Under the pieces are notes generated by a model. It was given only the letters and a program-made list of their open reading frames with translations. It had not been told where the DNA came from and did no database searches. The translations under genes were made by a program, and so were the position numbers. This document shows, piece by piece, positions 1 through 6,100 of a stretch of 9,072 nucleotides of DNA (position 1 is the stretch's first letter; the number at the start of each line of letters is the position of its first letter). The DNA comes from an uncultured Cardiobacterium sp. (GTDB taxonomy: Bacteria > Pseudomonadota > Gammaproteobacteria > Cardiobacteriales > Cardiobacteriaceae): assembly GCF_938028185.1 (NCBI RefSeq), contig NZ_CALJAH010000137.1, positions 1 through 9,072 on the forward strand, in the 5' to 3' direction.

Positions 1-134
1 CGACCAACAGCACCTTTACCCTCACCGCCGCGCAGAAGGGCGCGAAGATTACGGTGCAGGCGACTTACGACGACAACGCCCAAAACCACGAAACCCCGAC
101 CAGCGACGCCACCGCTGCGGTCGCCGACAACAGC
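1..134 (+). other. Ig-like repeat R1 (C-terminal part only)
   Basis: This is the second half of an Ig-like beta-sandwich repeat, residues 1-44, running from TNSTFTLTAAQKGAKI to VADNS. Its first 43 bases are identical to bases 1036-1078 in repeat R4. The window boundary therefore cuts through a repeat array, and more copies probably lie upstream. Confidence 0.85.
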
Positions 135-3100
135 ACGCCGAACCCATTGCCCAATCCACAACCGAACCCGAATCCGTCACCGAACCCATCGCCGAACCCG
201 AATCCCTCGCCCAATCCGCAACCCAACCACGCGGGCAAAGTGAGCATCAGCGGCGACGCCAAAGTTGGCAGCGAGTTGAAAGCGACTGTCACCGATGAAG
301 ATGGCGTACCGACGACGGGTGTCAAATACCAGTGGTTTGCCGACGGCAAGGCGATTAGCGGCGCGACCAATAGCACCTTCACCCTCACCGCTGCGCAAAA
401 GGGCGCGAAAATCACGGTGCAGGCGACCTACGACGACAACGCTAACCATCACGAAACACCGACCAGCGACGCCACCGCCGCGGTCGCCGATAACAGCGCG
501 CCGAACCCGCAACCCAACCCGCAACCCAATCCGAATCCCAACCCGTCGCCAAATCCGAACCCGAACCCGTCGCCCAATCCGCAGCCGCAGCCCAATCACG
601 CGGGCAAAGTCAGCATTACGGGCGAGGCGAAAGTCGGTAGCGAGCTGAAAGCGACTGTAACCGACGACGACGGCGTCCCGGCGACGGGCGTCAAATACCA
701 GTGGTTTGCCGACGGCAAGGCGATAGACGGCGCGACCAATAGCACCTTCACCCTCACCGCCGCACAGAAGGGCGCGAAAATTACGGTGCAGGCGACCTAC
801 GATGACAACGCCAAGAACCACGAAACGCCGACCAGCGACGCCACCGCTGCCGTCGCCGATAACAGCACGCCGAATCCGTCGCCCACCCCGCAACCCAACC
901 ACGCGGGCAAAGTGAGCATCAGCGGCGAGGCGAAAGTCGGCAGCGAGCTGAAAGCGACTGTCACCGACGAAGATGGCGTACCGACGACGGGTGTCAAATA
1001 CCAGTGGTTTGCCGACGGCAAAGCGATTAGCGGCGCGACCAACAGCACCTTTACCCTCACCGCCGCGCAGAAGGGCGCAAAAATCACGGTGCAGGCGACT
1101 TACGACGACAACGCCAAGCATCATGAATCACCCATCAGCAGCGAAACACAGGCGGTCAGCGAAGACACCCCGCCACCGCCGAACGCGCCCGGCATTACCC
1201 TCTCCGGCTCAGGCGAGGTGACGGAAGGCGGCAAGGCGACTTATACGGTCAGCCTCGACCAGCGTGCGCTGCCGCAGGCAAATTCGGCGAGCGAGCTGTT
1301 GCACAACCTGCAAAATCAAAAGGGCATTCTCTTTGGCCAGCAGCGCGGGCTGGATGTGTCCTTCTCGCCGGAGAACAGCGACGGCAACCATTCCGACGTC
1401 TATGCGCTCTCCGGCCATTATCCGGGCATGATTGGCCTGGACATGATGGAGCCGCCGCGCCAGCGCAATCTGTCGGCGGAGGAAAACGGCAGGCGCATGG
1501 GGGAAGCGATGCGGAAAATCGACAGCATCGGCGGCATTCCCACCCTATCCGCCCACTGGAATATGCCCGGCGGCGAGACCGACCGCACCAAGATTGACCT
1601 GAAGCGCCTCTTGCCCGGCGGCGACCAGAACGCGGAGCTGAACGGCTGGCTCGATGCCATCGTCGAGACCGGCAAGCACGCGGTGCGCGACGACGGCACC
1701 AAGATTCCCTTCCTCTTCCGTCCGCTGCACGAGGCCAACGGCGACTGGATGTGGTGGAATTATGAGCGCAGCGGCGCCGAGACTTACAAGGAGCTGTTCC
1801 GCTACATCGTCAATTACCTGAAAGAACACGGGCTGGAAGGGCAGATGCTCACCACCTTCGCCCCCAACGGCGGCTTTGGCGGCGATGAAAGCCGCTACAA
1901 GCTGCTCTATCCGGGCGATGACGTGGTTGACGTACTCGGCATGGATTTTTACGACACCGACAACACCCGCCTCGCCAAGGATAAATGGGTGGGCGAGCTG
2001 GTACAGGATTTGGCGATGCTGTCGCGCATGGCGGCGGCGCGCGGCAAAATCGCGGCGCTGGCCGAATTTGGCCGCGAAGGCTACAAAATGCTCAAGCCGG
2101 ACGGCAACACCGACCCCAACTGGTACACCGACGTGCTGGAAGCCATCAAGGCCGACCCGGATGCTTCCAAAATCGCCTATATGCACACCTGGGCGAATTT
2201 CGGCGGCAACCCGGTCTTCTCCGCCTTCACCCCGTGGCCGGGGCATGAAATGGCGGGCAATTTCAACGAATTCGTGCGGCAGCTGACGATGACGCGCAAC
2301 GCCGACCGCGATGTCACCGTCGATGTCACCATCCAGCACGGCACCACCGACGACGGCGACGTGAAAACCACCACCCGCACCGTCACCATCCCCAAAGGGC
2401 AAAACAGCGCGACCTTCACCGTCGATGCCGTCGCCGATGGCAAAAAAGAAGGCGACGAGCATTACACCGTCAAAATCAGCCATGCCCAGGGCGGGCAAAT
2501 TGAGGCGGGCAAAGACAGCGTCAGCACCACCATTCACGACGAAGGCGGCGCGGGCGCGGCCAACCACCCCGGCAGCGTCAGCATCAGCGGCGAGGCGACC
2601 GAAGACAGCTCGCTCACCGCGACCGTCTCCGACGAAGACGGCGTGCCGAACGGCGTCGCCTACCAGTGGCTGCGCGACGGCACGGCGATAGACGGCGCGC
2701 ACGACAAAACCTACGTGCTGCGCGGCGATGACGTCGGCCACAAAATCAGCGTGCAGGCGCGCTACACCGACCATGCCGCGCACGACGAAGCGCCGACCAG
2801 CAGCGAAACCGGCACGGTTGCCAGCAAACCCGCCGCGCCGCCGCCCGCGAACCAGCCCGGCATCGTCAACATCCGTGGCGAGGCGAAAATCGGCAGCGAG
2901 CTCTCCGCCGAAGTCCGGGACGGCAACGGCTACGACGCCAACAGCGTCCAATACCAATGGCTGCGCGACGGCCAGCCGATTGCGGGCGCGACCCACGGCA
3001 ACTACACCCTGCAAGCCGAAGACGCCGGCCACAAAATCTCCGTCCGCGCCGCCTACACCGACGGCGACAAATACCCGGAAAACCCGACCAGCGCCGCCAC

Positions 3101-6100
3101 CGACATCCCCGCCGCGCAGCCGCCGTCCGGCAACAGCCTCACCGTCAGCGGCGAAGGCAAAGTCGGCACCGTGCTCACCACCGCCATTGCCGACGCCGAC
3201 GGCGTGCCGAAAGCAGGCGTGCAATACCAGTGGTATGCCGACGGCAAGGCCATCGACGGCGCGACGCACGAGGTCTATCGCATCCGCCCGGAAGACAGCG
3301 GCAAACACATCAGCGTGCAGGCGCAATACACCGACAACGCGGGCAATGCCGATACCACCAACACCGCCGCCGTCGCGCAACCCGTTGCCGACAACCCGGC
3401 GACGCAGTCCGCGCTCGGTCACAAACTCTACGCCCACGCCGAATACGGCAAATACATAGACGCGCGCGACTTTGGCGTTGACCCGGCCAACGCCGACAAC
3501 ACCGCCGCGCTGAAAGCAGCACTCAAAGCGGCGGACGACGAAGGCGCGGCGCTCTACCTCGGCGTCGGCACGCTCAAACTGCACGAACAAATCCGCATTG
3601 GCACCGACGTGTACGACAAAAGCGGCAAACTGATTCAGGAAGGCTACGAAAACGTGCGCGCCATTTTCGGCGCGGGCATGGGCAAGACCAAACTCACCTT
3701 CGACTGGCAGCAGGAGGGCGTGTACGACCCGAAAACCAACGCCACCGACGCGCGCGCCCTCGCCGGGGTGCTGATAGACGGCGTCAACGGCAAAAGCGTC
3801 GCCGACCTCAGCGTCGAGTACCAGCACAAAACCGCCGAAGACTTCTACCGCAAGAGCAGCAGCTACTTCGGCAAAATCAACGGCATCGTCGTCAATGATG
3901 CCGACCACACCAAAATCGACACCGTGGAAGTGTCTGGTGCCAACCGTGCCGGGGTCTTCTTCACCTCGACCGAAACCAGCCGCAGCGGCGCGCGCGACCG
4001 CCTCATCCGCCACGAAATCAGCGAAGCCGATATGCCGCCCGCAGGCGACCACAACCAGCTCATCTACAGCAACCTGCACCACAACCGCGTGGCAGGCTCG
4101 CTCGTTGCCTACCAGCGCGACTTCAGTGCCGACAGCAACCACCTCGCCTGGAACGGCCACGAAGCCGACGGCGGCACCGGCTACGGCATCGCCGCGATGG
4201 CGGGCAGCTACAACTACGGCGTCACCTTCAGCCGCAACACCACCGACCACAACTACCGCAAAGGGCTGGACGTGCATGACGGCAACCACATCACCATCGA
4301 GAACAACATCGCCAGCGGCGACCGCCTCTACGGCATCGCCGTCTATAACCGCCAGTTCACGATGGACGACGTCACCATCCGCAACAACACCGTCAACGCC
4401 GACCCCACCTTCCGCCTCGACACCGACGACGGCGATGACATCGAAAACAGAACACCGGACTACCGCCTCTACAGCGGCATCCAGATACAAACCAACACCC
4501 AGCACGGCATTCAGGATTTACAAAGCAAAGGGCCGGGCAAATATGACATCAGCGGCAACACCGTCAACGGCCTCGACGTCTATCAGGATGCGATGCAGAC
4601 CTACGGCATCGAATTTCGCAACCACGAACCGACGATGGACTACACGCTCACCATCCGCAACAACACCATTAGCGGCGAGAGCAGCAAATACCTCATCGGT
4701 GTTTTGAACGAAACCCGCCACAAAGACGGCAGCGTCGGCGAAGGCAGCGGCGACATCACCATCGAAGGCAACACGATGACCCTTGACCGCAGCGCGCGCT
4801 GGGCGGTGCCGGTGTACATCGAAGAAAAGGCGCACGACGGCACCCTGCGCGGCAGCGTCACCTACCGCAACAACCACCTCACCCTGAAAAGCGCGAGCGA
4901 AGGCAGCATCGAAGCCATCCAGATGGTTGGCAACGCGCAAAACTACGACATCGGCCACAACACCTTTGCGCTGCACGGCAGCATCGACAAATCCGTCATC
5001 AGCCTGCACGGCCAGGGCAAAAACACCAAACCGCAGCTCAACGTCCACGACAACGACTTCACCACCGACAGCAGCAGCCTCGGCAAAAACTGGGTAGAGA
5101 TCAGCCACAAAAACGGGGCGGACGCCACCGTCAGCGCACATCACAACACCTTAAACGGCAAGGCGCTCGCCGACATCGGCGACCTCCCAACGCCGCCCGC
5201 GCCACAACCGCCCGCCGAAAACCACGAAGGCAGCGTCGCCATCAGCGGCGAGACCAAAGTCGGACAAACCCTCACCGCCGAAGTTAGCGATGATGACGGC
5301 GTGGACAGCAGCCAAATCAAATACCAATGGCAACGCGACGGCCAGCCGATAGACGGCGCGACCGCAAAAACCTACCAACTCACCGCCGCAGACCTCGGCA
5401 AGGAAATCCGCGTGCAAGCAACCTACGAAGACAAGGCCAAACACCACGAAACCCCGACCAGCGCGGCGACAGCCACCGTGCAGGACGCCAACAGCGCGGG
5501 CAACCACGCGCCGCATGAACTCAAACTCGGCTACGGCCAGGACGCCGACCGCTCGCTCTCCTACTGGGTCAAAGGCGGCCAAAGCGGCGACACCGTTGGC
5601 AAACTGAGCGCCAAAGACGCGGACGGCGACCCCCTCACTTGGCGCGTCAGCGACCCGCGCTTTGAAATCACCGACAGCGGCGCGCTCAAACTCAAAGACG
5701 GCGTCGCCCTCGATTACGCCAACGAAAAACGGGCAGTAATGACCGTCACCGCCACCGACAGCCACGGCGCCGCCACCAGCCGCGATTTCGCCGTACAAGT
5801 GCGCGACCCCGACACCCACAACCGCGGCGAAGACAACCACCCCGGCTACCTCGGCGTCTCCGGCGGCAACAAAGTCGGCGACACCCTGCAAGCCTGGTTC
5901 GACGACCAGGACGGCAAAGCGCAGGGCAGCGGCAACTACCAGTGGTACGCCAACGGCGAAGCCATCGCAGGCGCAACGGGCGACAGCTACACCCTGACTG
6001 CGGCGGAGGCGGGCAAAACCGTTCGCGTCGGCATCAGCTACCAGGACAACAAAGGCAACGCCGAACACCTCTACAGCGCGCCGACCGCCGCCATCAGCGA

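Noticed and set aside
54..56. GTG at 54 as the gene's start
   Set aside because: The frame is open further upstream and the preceding residues belong to the same Ig-like repeat seen in full three more times. GTG is an internal Val (KITVQATYDD).
4321..4350. GCCGTCT at about 4340 as a Neisseria-type DNA uptake sequence
   Set aside because: It continues as ATA rather than GAA, so it is not the GCCGTCTGAA motif. It is a chance match in coding sequence.
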